A stretch of DNA of 64,000 bases from an uncultured Isoptericola sp. (GCA_947497265.1 CANMFP010000003.1:186001-250000), one strand, 5' to 3'. Counted from the first letter of the stretch, positions 1 to 9,510 are shown. Numbers and translations: made by a program. Notes: generated by a model from the letters alone, not told the origin.

Positions 1-3000
1 CACCGTCGTGGCCGAGGTCCGGGCCGATCCCGGCGTGCTGCTCGCGGCCGCACGGGCCACCCTGGCCGAGGTCGACCGGCAGGGCGTGCTCGAAGGCTTC
101 GAACCCACCGAGGCGGACCTGCTCGCGTGGGCGCGCGGTGTGCTCGAGCACATGCGGCTGCGGGGCGCGATCGACCACGAGTGGTTCCAGAAGTTCCGGG
201 AGGAGGACGGCAACCGGTGGTGGATCACCGGTGGTCGCAAGCGGCACGAGGGCATGCCCGGGTTCGGCAAGGGATCCAGCGCACCCGGGTTCCCGCGCGT
301 CGGCGGCGCTGTGACCACGGTGAGCGGGCGGTCCAGGGCCGCCGGCGAGGACCTCGAACCCGTCGCCTCGCCCCGCGGCTGGTACGCCACGTGGACGGTC
401 AAGTGCCTGCGGACCGACACCACCGAGGCCGCGACGCTCGCCCGCCTGCTCCTGGCGCACCTCGCACGCCTCGACGTCGTCGGCTCGCTGCTGTCCTCCT
501 CCGGCGCCACCACGTACCACCTGTCGCCACGGGACGTCGTCGTGCAGGGCGCCGACCTCGACGCGCTGGTCGCCGGCAACCTGTGCCTCGAGTGCTCCGA
601 CTGCGGCTCCACCGTGCCCGCATCCACCGCCGTCGTCGACCAGCTCGACGGCGCGCCCTGCCTGGTCGCCCGGTGCACGGGGTGGCTGCGTCGGCACGCC
701 CTCGCCGACAACTTCTACCGGAGCATGTACGGCGACTCCGACCCCGCCCGGGTGGTCGCCCGCGAGCACACGAGCATGCTCGAGGACGAGGTGCGGCTCG
801 CCTACGAGACGGCGTTCAAGGCCAGCGACCCGCAGCCCGACGCCCCCAACGTGCTCGTCGCGACGCCCACCCTCGAGATGGGCATCGACATCGGCGACCT
901 CTCGACCGTGATGCTGTCCTCCCTGCCGCGCACGGTCGCCTCGTACACCCAACGCGTCGGACGTGCCGGCCGCCTCACCGGCAACGCGCTGGCACTCGCC
1001 TACGTCACCGCACGCGGCGACCAGCTCCCGCGGTTCTCCGACCCCACCACGGTGATCAACGGCGCCGTGCGCCCACCAGCGACCTACCTCGACGCCGAGG
1101 AGATCCTGCGCCGCCAGTACGTCGCCTCGATCGCGGACGAGCTCGCCCGGCGCCCCGAGGCACCACACCCTCGCACCGCCACCGACGCCCTCGGCTCCAG
1201 CGAGCTCAGCACGTTCCTCGGGGAGCTCCTCGCGGTGTCCGAGGCGGAGGGCCCGGCGCTGCTCGACCGGTTCCTCGCCGGGTTCCCCGAGGTCTCGATC
1301 GCCGTGGCGGACCGGCTGCGGACCTGGGCGCTCCCGTCGGTCCACGCGACCTCCGGTGAGATCGTGCCCTCCGAGCTCGCCGCGCGCGCCCACGCGGCGT
1401 CGATCGCCTGGCGCACCCGCATGGAGACGCTCGCCCACCGCGAGAAGGAGATCCAGTCGGCGATCAACGCCCCCGACGGCCTCCGGGTCAAGGCCGAGTC
1501 CACGGCGGCCACCAGCGACGACGAGCGCGCGCTGCGGACGGCGCAGGCAGCCCTGCGCCTCACCCAGCACCAGCGCGGCCAGGCCTCGTCCGACCATTGG
1601 GTCGGCGTGCTCGAGGAGCACGGGCTGCTACCCAACTACACCCTGCTCGACGACTCCGTGGCGCTCGAGGTCTCGCTGTCCTGGATCGACCCCGACTCGC
1701 GCGACTACCGCACCGAGCACCTGGAGCTCAGCCGCGGCTCGGCCCAGGCCCTGCGCGACTTCGCCCCCGGGTCGACGTTCTACGCCCGCGGGTACGCCAT
1801 CGCCATCGACGCCCTCGACCTCGGGCGCGGCGACGACGCCGTACGTACCTGGGCCTGCTGCCCCGCCTGCGGGTACTCGACAGACGTCACGGACGCAGAC
1901 GCCCCCGGCAACGAGCCCGTGCCGGCGTCCTGCCCCCGCTGCGGGGACGAGGGCATCAGCGACGTCGCCCAGCAGGTGGAGGTGGTCGAGCTCCAGCGCG
2001 TCTCGTCCGTCATCCGCCGCGAAGAGGCGACGATCGACGACAGCAGCGACGAGCGCGACCGCGAGCGCTACACCATCCGCACGCTCGCCGACGTCGACCC
2101 CGCCGCGGTCACCAAGCAGTGGTTCGTGCAGGACTACGGGTTCGGCGCCCGCTACCAGCGGCAGATGCACATCCGCTGGCTCAATCTCGGCAAGGCGTCG
2201 GCGCAGGGGGCGACGGTCGAGCTCGCCGGGCAGCCGCACGACGTCGCCATGTTCCGCGTGTGCGAGCAGTGCGGCAAGCTGGACACGTCGACCGGAGCGA
2301 ACCGGGCCTCCGAGCACCGTCCCTGGTGCCCGCTGCGCAAGGCAAGCACCGAACAGGTGCGCACGGTCGCCCTGGCCCGGTCGCTCACCACCGAGGGCCT
2401 CGTCCTGCGCCTGCCCGAGTCCGCCACCCTGGGCGACGACTTCTCGCTGCCGTCGCTGCGCGCGGCGCTCCTGCTGGCGCTGCGGCTGCGGATCGGCGGC
2501 GACCCGGACCACCTCGAGGTCACGAACGTCATCGACCCCAGCCCCGCCGCCGGGAGCCCCGCCGAGGCGCTGCTGCTGCACGACGTCGTCCGTGGCGGCA
2601 CCGGCTACCTCGCCGAGCTCGCGGACCACGAGGCGGTGTGGACCATGCTGCGCGACGCCTGGTCCCACCTGGCGGACTGCCCGTGCCAGCGGGACGGCCG
2701 CCTCTCGTGCGAGCGCTGCCTCCTGCCGCACGCCGGTCTGCACGAGGTGGACCACGTCTCCCGCGCCACGGCCGAACGGCACCTCAGGGCGATCCTGCTC
2801 GGTCACTCGCAGGTCGACACGGAGGACGAGGTCCCGGCCACCAGCCCCTGGTCGGTCACCGTGGACGAGCCCGCCACCGCTGACCCCGAGTCGCACATCG
2901 AGCTGCTGTTCCGCAAGGTGCTGCGGGAGCGGCTCCGGACCATGGGCGCGACCCTCACCGAGAAGCCCGGCCCGAGCGGCAGCACGTGGTCGATCACCAT

Positions 3001-4114
3001 GCCCGGCGGTGCCCACTGGCGCCTCGAGCCGCAGGTGCTCGTGCCCAGCGCCGGGACCAAGCCCGACTTCGTGCTGCGCAGCGACCGGCCCGGCATCCCG
3101 CCGACCGCGATCTTCACCGACGGTTGGCAGTTCCACGCCTCGCCGGCCGTCAACCGCCTGGCCGACGACGCCGCCAAGCGGCAGTCCCTGCGCGATGTCG
3201 GCTACCAGGTGCTCGCCCTCACCTGGGACGACCTGGACGGAGGGCCGACCGCCGCCGTCGTCCCCTGGCTGCACCCCCAGGCGACAGCAGCAGTGCTGAA
3301 CGAAGCCAAGGACAGGCTCTCGCCCGCGACCCTTGCGCTCGCGGACCGTCCCGCGCTCGACCTCCTGCTCCACTGGATCGAGCGCCCCGACCTCGCGGCG
3401 CGCGAGGAGCTCGCACGCTGGATGCCGATGCTCGTCGCCCCGTCCCTCACCGGGGGCGTGATCTCCGCAGACGTCGGCATCGACCAGGTCGCTCTCGACG
3501 TGATCGACGGCGCGCCACTGCCTCCCGGCACCAAGTTCGGCGGCGTCTGGCACCACGACGGGCTCGCGATCGGCGTCCGCGACTTCGCGCTGGGCACCTA
3601 CGAGATCGCCGTGGTGCTCGACGACGCCACCGAGGTGCTCGGTCCCGACCACAAGCCTTCTTGGCGCGAGTGGCTGCGTCTGTCCAACCTGCTGAACTTC
3701 CGCACGGAGCTCCCGCTCAGCATCGTCACGCGGTCGATGCTCGAGGGCGCCGCGCCGCAGGCTTCTCCCCCGGGCGACGCCGCGACGGCCGCCGAGGAGG
3801 CGAGCCGCGTCGAGGACGCGCTCCGGGCGCGGCTGGAGGAGCACCCGCGGTGGCAGCAGGTCGCGCGTCTCGCCACCGAGGCCGAGCACGACCTCCTCGT
3901 CGAGATCCTCGACGTCGCCGCCCAGGGTGTCGAGGCGCCGACCATCGGCGACGAGGTGGGCGACGGCGTCCCGCTCTCGCTGTCGTGGCCGGACCGTAGG
4001 GTGACCGTGCGGTCCGACGACCTGGACCCGACGACCACCGCAGACCTCGTCGCCGAGGGCTGGACCATCCTCGAACCCGACGCCGCCGCCATTCGCGCAG
4101 CCCTCACCCACTGA
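1..4114 (+). CDS. DUF1998-type DEAD/DEAH helicase with C-terminal nuclease-like domain (5' partial)
   Basis: The frame is open to the window edge, so the start and the first RecA lobe lie upstream; the first usable start codon inside is GTG at 8, and residues below are numbered from it. A four/five-cysteine zinc ribbon lies at about 193-223. Helicase motif V (LEMGIDIGD, about 289) and motif VI (QRVGRAGR, 315-322) follow. A DUF1998 segment with GGTGY (863-867) and a C-x-C...C-x-x-C cluster (891-904) comes next. Residues about 960-1080 look like a Vsr/DUF559-type PD-(D/E)XK fold (KPDFVL at 1018, then TDGWQFH and a following KRQSLRDVGY). The complete protein probably exceeds 2000 residues. Large DUF1998 helicases occur in DNA repair (MrfA/YprA) and in phage defence (Druantia DruE, DISARM DrmA/DrmB). 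The nuclease tail and the partner gene 19 bp downstream favour defence, but this is inference. The predicted action is ATP-driven DNA translocation coupled to cleavage. Confidence 0.8.
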   Translation, partial: TVVAEVRADPGVLLAAARATLAEVDRQGVLEGFEPTEADLLAWARGVLEHMRLRGAIDHEWFQKFREEDGNRWWITGGRKRHEGMPGFGKGSSAPGFPRVGGAVTTVSGRSRAAGEDLEPVASPRGWYATWTVKCLRTDTTEAATLARLLLAHLARLDVVGSLLSSSGATTYHLSPRDVVVQGADLDALVAGNLCLECSDCGSTVPASTAVVDQLDGAPCLVARCTGWLRRHALADNFYRSMYGDSDPARVVAREHTSMLEDEVRLAYETAFKASDPQPDAPNVLVATPTLEMGIDIGDLSTVMLSSLPRTVASYTQRVGRAGRLTGNALALAYVTARGDQLPRFSDPTTVINGAVRPPATYLDAEEILRRQYVASIADELARRPEAPHPRTATDALGSSELSTFLGELLAVSEAEGPALLDRFLAGFPEVSIAVADRLRTWALPSVHATSGEIVPSELAARAHAASIAWRTRMETLAHREKEIQSAINAPDGLRVKAESTAATSDDERALRTAQAALRLTQHQRGQASSDHWVGVLEEHGLLPNYTLLDDSVALEVSLSWIDPDSRDYRTEHLELSRGSAQALRDFAPGSTFYARGYAIAIDALDLGRGDDAVRTWACCPACGYSTDVTDADAPGNEPVPASCPRCGDEGISDVAQQVEVVELQRVSSVIRREEATIDDSSDERDRERYTIRTLADVDPAAVTKQWFVQDYGFGARYQRQMHIRWLNLGKASAQGATVELAGQPHDVAMFRVCEQCGKLDTSTGANRASEHRPWCPLRKASTEQVRTVALARSLTTEGLVLRLPESATLGDDFSLPSLRAALLLALRLRIGGDPDHLEVTNVIDPSPAAGSPAEALLLHDVVRGGTGYLAELADHEAVWTMLRDAWSHLADCPCQRDGRLSCERCLLPHAGLHEVDHVSRATAERHLRAILLGHSQVDTEDEVPATSPWSVTVDEPATADPESHIELLFRKVLRERLRTMGATLTEKPGPSGSTWSITMPGGAHWRLEPQVLVPSAGTKPDFVLRSDRPGIPPTAIFTDGWQFHASPAVNRLADDAAKRQSLRDVGYQVLALTWDDLDGGPTAAVVPWLHPQATAAVLNEAKDRLSPATLALADRPALDLLLHWIERPDLAAREELARWMPMLVAPSLTGGVISADVGIDQVALDVIDGAPLPPGTKFGGVWHHDGLAIGVRDFALGTYEIAVVLDDATEVLGPDHKPSWREWLRLSNLLNFRTELPLSIVTRSMLEGAAPQASPPGDAATAAEEASRVEDALRARLEEHPRWQQVARLATEAEHDLLVEILDVAAQGVEAPTIGDEVGDGVPLSLSWPDRRVTVRSDDLDPTTTADLVAEGWTILEPDAAAIRAALTH

Positions 4115-4133
4115 ACCGGAAGAAGCAGCACCG

Positions 4134-6413
4134 ATGCCGCAGATCATCCTCGGACCGTCGTTCGGCAAGCTCGACGGCGCCGTGCGCAAGGCCGCCTTCG
4201 CGTTCCTCGAGAAGCTCCAGGAGAGCGACGCGACACCGGGCCTCCACATCGAGCCGATCAACGGTGCCGCGGACCCACGCATCCGGACCGGCCGGGTCAA
4301 CGACTTCTGGCGAGCCGTGCTGGTCAAGGTCCAGGGCCAGGCGGCTGAAGCGCACTACGTCTACCTCGGCACGTACCAGCACGACGACGCGATCAAGTAT
4401 GCGAAGTCGGCAGTCGTGCGGATCAACCCCCGCAACGGCATCGCCGAGCTCGTCAAGGCCGACCAGCTCGTCGAACCCACGCTCGAGGAGAAGGTCACCC
4501 GGCTCCCGGCCAAGGCCAAGCCGAAGCCGGACGACGTCGATCTCACGACCTACCCCCTGCTGCAGACGCAGGGCATCGCTGTCGCCGACCTGCTCGACCT
4601 CGGGATCGACACTGACACCGCGATCGAGGCAGCCATCGCCGAGACCGAGGACCAGATGCTCGCGGTGGCCCAGCGGGCACCCGCAGCCTGGCAGGGTGAC
4701 GCGCTGCTGGACCTCTCGATCGGTACCGGACTGGCCGCGGTCAAGGAGAAGCTCGGTCTCAGTGCTCCTGCGGCGGAGCCCGACCCGCAGAGCGACGAGC
4801 AGCTGCTCACCGCGCTCAAACAGCCCGCTGCACAGATGGACTTCGCGTTCATCGAGGACGACGCCGAGCTGCTTGCCGCGATCGAAGACGACAACTTCGG
4901 CCGCTGGCGGGTCTTCCTGCACCCCGAGCAGCGCGACTACGCGTTCCGGCCGCGCAACGGCTCGTTCCGCCTCTCCGGAGGCGCCGGGACAGGAAAGACC
5001 GTCGTCCTGCTGCACCGCGTGCGACACCTCGCCCGGACGAACCCCGGTGCGCGCATCGTCCTGACGACCTTCAACAAGACGCTCGCATCCTCGCTCCAGG
5101 AGACCTTGCGCCTCCTGGACCCCGGCCTGCCCGAAGCCGAGAACCTCGGCGACCCCGGCGTCTACGTCGCAGGCGTGGACGCGATCGCCCGTCGCGTCCT
5201 GGCACGGGCCGAGTCCGTCCACTCGGCGTCCCAGGCATGGGGCGACACCGTCGCATCGGTGCTGGGACCGCGGTCGCCCTACGTCCTGGAGCCCACCGCC
5301 GCAGCCCGTTGGGACGCCGTCATCTCTTCCCACGGGGCAGAGCTCTCGCCAGAGCTGCGCAGCCGAGCGTTCTTCGTGGCCGAGTACGCGACCGTCGTCG
5401 TGCCGAACAAGATCGTCAGCCGTGACGACTACCTGCGAGTGCGGCGTTCCGGTCGCGGCGTCCCCCTCAGCCGCGGCCAGCGCATCGCCGTCTGGGACGT
5501 CGTGGCGGCGTACCGCGCCTCAGCTGACGCGGCCGGGTCGACCGACTGGGACGAGAAGGCGATGATCGCTGCCGAGCACCTCGACGCCATCGCGGCGTCT
5601 GGCGGGGAGAGGCTCGCTGACCATGTGCTGGTCGACGAAGGTCAGGACCTCGCGCCGGCGCGACTGATCTTCCTGCGTGCGCTCGTCGCCGAGGGGCCAG
5701 ACGATCTCTTCCTCGCCGAGGACTCCCAGCAGCGCATCTACGGACAGAAGATCGTCCTGTCCCGCTACAACATCAACGTCCGCGGCCGTTCCCGCCGTCT
5801 GACCCTGAACTACCGCACCACAGCGCAGGTGCTGCGCTACGCGGTCGGGGTGCTCTCCGGCGAGGAGTGGGTCGACCTGGATGCCGACGACGCCACCGTC
5901 ACCGGCTACCGCTCCGCGCGCACCGGCCCCCCGCCCACCGAGGTCGGCGCCACCTCGCTCGTCGACGAGTACGAGAGCGCGGGTGCCGTCGTCGGGAAGT
6001 GGCTCGCCCAAGGGGACGCCCCCGAGACTCTCGGTGTGCTGGTCCGCACCAAGACCATCGGCGACAAGGTCGTCCACGCCCTCAGCGAGCGCAAGGTGAA
6101 GGCGAAGTTCGTCCAGGACGACGCGGCCACCGGCACCGGCAGCGTGCTCGTCATGACCATGCACCGTTCCAAGGGCATGGAGTTCAAGCGCGTCGTGCTG
6201 TTCGGCGTCTCCCCGGACGAGGGCGGCTGGGGCGTCGGCCACTCGTCGCTGCCCGAGGCTGACCGGGCAGACGCCGAGCTGCGCGAGCGATCCTTGCTCT
6301 ACGTGGCCGCGACCCGGGCGCGCGACGAGCTGGCCGTGCTGTGGAACGGACGTCGGAGCGGGCTGCTGCCTGACGCGAGCGCCCTGGGCTCGCCTACAGC
6401 CGCTCAACGCTGA
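4134..6413 (+). CDS. UvrD/Rep-family helicase with N-terminal RelE-like domain
   Basis: A 759-residue superfamily 1 helicase. Residues 1-108 resemble a RelE/ParE-type fold (LDGAVRKAAFAFLEKL, a glycine-rich turn, RVNDFWRAVLVKV, then YLGTYQHDDAIKYA), a module often found fused to UvrD-like helicases. The helicase motifs are Walker A GGAGTGKT at 282-289, a DEGQD motif II at 501-505, RSKGMEF in motif V near 678, and YVAATRARDEL in motif VI near 723. It begins 19 bp after the DUF1998 helicase and shares its strand, so the two are probably co-transcribed. No separate nuclease domain is visible; the partner supplies one. The role could be DNA unwinding in a two-protein defence or repair complex. Whether the RelE-like part still acts on RNA, or only binds, cannot be told from sequence. 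Confidence 0.85.
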   Translation: MPQIILGPSFGKLDGAVRKAAFAFLEKLQESDATPGLHIEPINGAADPRIRTGRVNDFWRAVLVKVQGQAAEAHYVYLGTYQHDDAIKYAKSAVVRINPRNGIAELVKADQLVEPTLEEKVTRLPAKAKPKPDDVDLTTYPLLQTQGIAVADLLDLGIDTDTAIEAAIAETEDQMLAVAQRAPAAWQGDALLDLSIGTGLAAVKEKLGLSAPAAEPDPQSDEQLLTALKQPAAQMDFAFIEDDAELLAAIEDDNFGRWRVFLHPEQRDYAFRPRNGSFRLSGGAGTGKTVVLLHRVRHLARTNPGARIVLTTFNKTLASSLQETLRLLDPGLPEAENLGDPGVYVAGVDAIARRVLARAESVHSASQAWGDTVASVLGPRSPYVLEPTAAARWDAVISSHGAELSPELRSRAFFVAEYATVVVPNKIVSRDDYLRVRRSGRGVPLSRGQRIAVWDVVAAYRASADAAGSTDWDEKAMIAAEHLDAIAASGGERLADHVLVDEGQDLAPARLIFLRALVAEGPDDLFLAEDSQQRIYGQKIVLSRYNINVRGRSRRLTLNYRTTAQVLRYAVGVLSGEEWVDLDADDATVTGYRSARTGPPPTEVGATSLVDEYESAGAVVGKWLAQGDAPETLGVLVRTKTIGDKVVHALSERKVKAKFVQDDAATGTGSVLVMTMHRSKGMEFKRVVLFGVSPDEGGWGVGHSSLPEADRADAELRERSLLYVAATRARDELAVLWNGRRSGLLPDASALGSPTAAQR

Positions 6414-6439
6414 GAACGCGATCCGGCCACCCAAGGCGC

Positions 6440-7436
6440 TCAGACGAAGCCTCGGGCAACCATTCGCGCTGACTCCTGAGTCACGATGTGTGACTGTCCG
6501 GAACCCTCGATCATCCGCGCGCGACCAGGAGTCGACGACCAGGTAGGTGTGCTCAAGACGCACGTCGAATCCTCCGTGCATTCCGGGCACGGGCCACCAG
6601 ATACCTTGTCCACGGTTGATCTCGGTGAGCAGCACGACAGGCAGGGGACGGAGCCGACGTCTCTCTAGGCCGACCTCACGGATCCGGCGATCGACGAGTT
6701 CCGCAAGCCGTCGTTCGAGCCCCTGGGCTGCCCGCCTCGACAGAGGGTTCCGGACTTCCGGAACAAGCCGATCCGCAAGGGCGTGGTGTCCGCGCTGTCG
6801 AGCGATCTCCTCCGCGGTCCGACCGTCGGCCGCCGGCAGAACGCGCGAAGCGCCGAGTGTCAGCAACCGCTCCACGACGGTCGGTGCTGCACCGTGCCAC
6901 GCTGCCTGGTGCAGGGGCGTGAACCACGACTTGCCGCCGAGTCTCCAGTGGTGTGGCAAGAGCCCCGGTTCCGCCAGCAACCGCAGCACGGCGTCCCAAG
7001 CGCCCCGCCGTGCCGCATCCGCAAGCGCAGCACGTGCCTTGACCTGGGACTCAGTCAACTCCTCCGGACCGAGCGCGCCTTCCCATGTCAGCACACCGGC
7101 ACCGCGCTCTGTCGACCCGCCTGGTCCGTCGACGCCCCGTCCTACTGTCGCGGCCCAGTGGTTTGACGACAGGTTCATCAGGTCGGCGACCGTTGCAGGA
7201 TCGCTCCCCGTGAAGCCTCGCTCGTAGAGGAGACCCATCACACTCTCGGGGTGGGCGTCGGCAACCACCAGGGGGATCGCCGCAGCCACACGTCCGCTGA
7301 GGTCTGACCGGCACCGATCGCAGTAGGGGAGGCACCGCCCGGAGATCGTCATCTCGTCGTCGCGAACTGTGACGAGCCAGATCGCCCCGGCGCCACAGCG
7401 GGCGCATGTGCGGCTTCGATCGGGAGTGCCTGGCAT
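6440..7436 (-). pseudogene. Ankyrin-repeat protein with a C-terminal frameshift
   Basis: The ATG at 7434-7436 starts one base after the upstream gene's stop. The N-terminus has a CxxC...CxxC zinc-binding segment (CARCGAGA, CDRCRSDL). The middle contains ankyrin-like repeats (TPLHQAAWHGAAPTVVERLL, GRTAEEIARQRGHHALADRL). The frame then runs correctly to VVDSWSR (codons ending at 6519). It should continue as RMIEGSGQSHIVTQES... and end GFV-stop at 6440, which matches my recollection of the family's C-terminal GSGQ-x-H motif, but that tail is in another frame. The annotated span is 997 bp (one more than a multiple of three), consistent with one, or four, extra bases in the GC run 6515-6521. Without correction the frame reads about 900 bp through the neighbouring helicase gene on the opposite strand. 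It could be a true mutation or a sequencing error. Confidence 0.7.
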
Positions 7437-7437
7437 G

Positions 7438-7995
7438 TCACCCACAGTCGTCACAGATCCCCGTGGCAGGCAGCTGCATCCCGCAGCCGGGGCAGACGGG
7501 ATGCGCTCGCTCCTCAGCGACGCCCCGGCGAGTCGCACCGGATGGTCCCGCATAGTTCGGCATCTCCTCACGCTCGTACCCGCCGGACTCCCGGTGGACG
7601 TCGACGAACCCTCGGTTGAAGTAGGCGGCCGCGGCGCGGCCGTCCAGGTGTCCGACGGCCACGTAAGAGCGCCCTTGCGGTGCCCACACCCTGCTGTACT
7701 CGAGGCGCGCAGCGATCTCACGCATCCGGGGACGGTTCTCCACCGGGAGGTTCAACGCCTCGCACGCTGCGTCGAAGGACGGGTACTCGATACGTCCGAC
7801 GCCGCGGATCTCACGGTCGCACTCGGTGCACAGCTCGAGCTCGGCCCGGTCACGCGCGTCCGCCTCGACGTACTGCGTCGGATCCGTCGTCGTCAGGTGC
7901 GTGCACCCCATGATGTGCAGCCTGCCGCGCGCCTTCGTCCGGAAGAGCACGACGGATTCGGACGGGGAGTCGGGTGCCGAACCTTCGGCGGTCAT
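7438..7995 (-). CDS. Zinc-ribbon protein of unknown function
   Basis: A 185-residue protein. The start ATG (7993-7995) overlaps the stop of the upstream vWA gene by ATGA, and the stop lies one base before the ankyrin gene, so the three genes form one tight operon. Visible features are a central cysteine pair in LCTECDREIRG and a C-terminal double ribbon (CPGCGMQLPATGICDDCG). There is also a histidine/cysteine segment (IMGCTHLTT). No enzymatic motif, signal peptide or membrane segment is seen. I do not recognise the family. The ribbons suggest nucleic-acid or protein binding, and the operon setting suggests it works with the vWA protein. Confidence 0.75.
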   Translation of the reverse strand: MTAEGSAPDSPSESVVLFRTKARGRLHIMGCTHLTTTDPTQYVEADARDRAELELCTECDREIRGVGRIEYPSFDAACEALNLPVENRPRMREIAARLEYSRVWAPQGRSYVAVGHLDGRAAAAYFNRGFVDVHRESGGYEREEMPNYAGPSGATRRGVAEERAHPVCPGCGMQLPATGICDDCG

Positions 7996-9035
7996 CGGCG
8001 CACCGCTCGATCGGAGACGCCCAACCGGCCCGCGGCCGGCTGCAAGTCCCGCGTGTAGCAGTAGAAGCCCGGGGCCCTCGCGCCGTCGGAGCGGAACGTC
8101 ACCTTGTCGAGCCGACCCTTGCCGTTCGCGAGGACGTGCCACGGCACCGGACCGCGTGCCGCGCTGTCGACGAGGTCCTGGACGGCTGCCCGCCGGGTGT
8201 CGGCGTTGATGTAGACCGGCTGGCCGGCGACGACGGCGTGGAGGACTGCCCTGCCGCCATAGGTTCCGACGTTTGCCACGGCCTTCTCTCCCGTGCGGAG
8301 CCATGCCTGCAGGTGATCGAGCAGCTCGGCCTCCGAGAACGGTCGCGCCTTGCTCCCGTCGCCCCCGGAACCTGCCCCGTCCGGACCTGCCGCGCGACGC
8401 TCGGCCTCCGAGTACCGGACGTGCAGGTCGCGAGCCTCCGCCGGGGAAGCGCCTGCCTGTACCGCCGTGCGCACGTCACGCAGCGCGCGGGAGGTGGCTG
8501 CGTAGGCCCGGCCGACGTTCTCGGCCTCGTACGTGAGCGACCGGTCGGCGCTCACGCCGATCGACGCCCCGACCTCGATCGCGTCCTGGTTCGCCCCCAT
8601 GTAGAGGAACGTCCAGCCGAACTTCTCCTCACGCTCGGAGACCAGGGCCTTGACCGCCGCGTGCGTGTACTCCTTGGACGCGTTCTCCAAGCCGTCGGTC
8701 ATGATCCCGACGACGACGTTCGCCGGCCGCTGCTCCTCGGGCAGCTGCGCGATCCTCAGTGCCGTGGACTGCACGAGCCGCCCGATGGAGTCGAGCAGGG
8801 CGGTCATCCCCCGCGGCTTCAGATCGAGTGCTGGGGCCGAGTGCACGTCGACGTCCGTGTAGACCTCGTCGTACTGCTGGTCGAACTGCGCGAGCGTGAC
8901 GGTGCAGCGTCCCGGGGACTGGCGCTGCTCGGTGAGAAAGGCGGCGAAGCCCTCCTCGGTGGCGGCCTTGATGGACTGCATGGAGCCGGAGCGATCGAGA
9001 AGCATCGCAAGATGCGTGAGGCTGGCGTCGGGCAT
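7992..9035 (-). CDS. von Willebrand factor A domain protein
   Basis: A 347-residue cytosolic protein with a complete-looking MIDAS start, DRSGSM at residues 14-19, followed by a vWA fold to about residue 200 (GMTALLDSIGRLVQ, then NVVVGIMTDGLENASKEYTH). The rest (about 200-347) is alanine/arginine-rich and ends in an uncharacterised domain with GFYCYTRDLQP. vWA proteins of this kind assemble with partner proteins through Mg2+ at the MIDAS. It is the first gene of the vWA / zinc-ribbon / ankyrin operon. The start ATG at 9033-9035 follows a purine-rich stretch (GAGGACG). The small HTH gene lies 50 bp upstream on the same strand. No signal peptide is present. Confidence 0.85.
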   Translation of the reverse strand: MPDASLTHLAMLLDRSGSMQSIKAATEEGFAAFLTEQRQSPGRCTVTLAQFDQQYDEVYTDVDVHSAPALDLKPRGMTALLDSIGRLVQSTALRIAQLPEEQRPANVVVGIMTDGLENASKEYTHAAVKALVSEREEKFGWTFLYMGANQDAIEVGASIGVSADRSLTYEAENVGRAYAATSRALRDVRTAVQAGASPAEARDLHVRYSEAERRAAGPDGAGSGGDGSKARPFSEAELLDHLQAWLRTGEKAVANVGTYGGRAVLHAVVAGQPVYINADTRRAAVQDLVDSAARGPVPWHVLANGKGRLDKVTFRSDGARAPGFYCYTRDLQPAAGRLGVSDRAVRR

Positions 9036-9085
9036 GGGACGTCCTCTCGTGGTGGATACAGGAAGCGGGTGGTGCTCTGTGGACG

Positions 9086-9475
9086 TCAGCTCCGGCGTCG
9101 TCGGAACCGCAGCGGTTCGGTGGACGACGGCGCAGCCGGTCGAGGGGTACCTCGTTCACGGTCGTACCGGGCGCGCGTGACGCCCTCCGCACTGACACGA
9201 CCGTCGCTGCCCGCGTACCCCCCGAGAACCTGTGTCCGTGCGAGGCGCGGCGGGACCGTGTTCGGCGCTACGCCGGCGGCATCTGCGACGGAACGGACCG
9301 ACCTGCCAGCGAGCAGAGCCTCTGCCATCGCCTCGTCCAACGCGGTGTCGAGCAGAGTCCTCGCTCGGGCGAGGGGCTCGACACCGTCACCGGGAGCAGC
9401 GTCGGAGGCCTCGCTCAAGGCCGCACGGGCGGCGTCGAGGCGAAGCCGGGCTCGTCCGTCCTGGTTCGTCGTCAT
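9086..9475 (-). CDS. Small HTH-like DNA-binding protein
   Basis: A 129-residue protein starting MTTNQDGRARLRL. It has an N-terminal helical region followed by a likely helix-turn-helix (AEALLAGRSVRSVADAAGVA), then a basic, arginine-rich C-terminus ending RFRRRRS. It precedes the vWA operon on the same strand with a 50-bp gap, so it may be its regulator or first gene. An upstream in-frame start exists, but ATG 9473-9475 gives the more family-like N-terminus and leaves room for the palindrome at 9499-9510. The family is not recognised; the HTH call is by eye. Confidence 0.6.
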   Translation of the reverse strand: MTTNQDGRARLRLDAARAALSEASDAAPGDGVEPLARARTLLDTALDEAMAEALLAGRSVRSVADAAGVAPNTVPPRLARTQVLGGYAGSDGRVSAEGVTRARYDRERGTPRPAAPSSTEPLRFRRRRS

Positions 9476-9498
9476 ACCGATAGTGTCTGCGCAGTAAC

Positions 9499-9510
9499 TG
9501 CACATGTGCA
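9499..9510. promoter_or_regulatory. Perfect 12-bp palindrome TGCACATGTGCA
   Basis: The palindrome lies between the divergent HTH gene (start 9475) and the gene starting at 9635, 24 bp upstream of the HTH gene. This is the position expected for an autoregulatory operator of the small HTH protein. No experimental support; inferred from symmetry and position. Confidence 0.4.

Noticed and set aside
1628-4327. An 899-codon minus-strand frame
   Set aside because: Antisense to the DUF1998 helicase; shadow by composition.
5520-6439. Continuation of the ankyrin frame through the UvrD gene
   Set aside because: It arises only because a frameshift removes the true stop at 6440; the sequence after SWSR has no family similarity.
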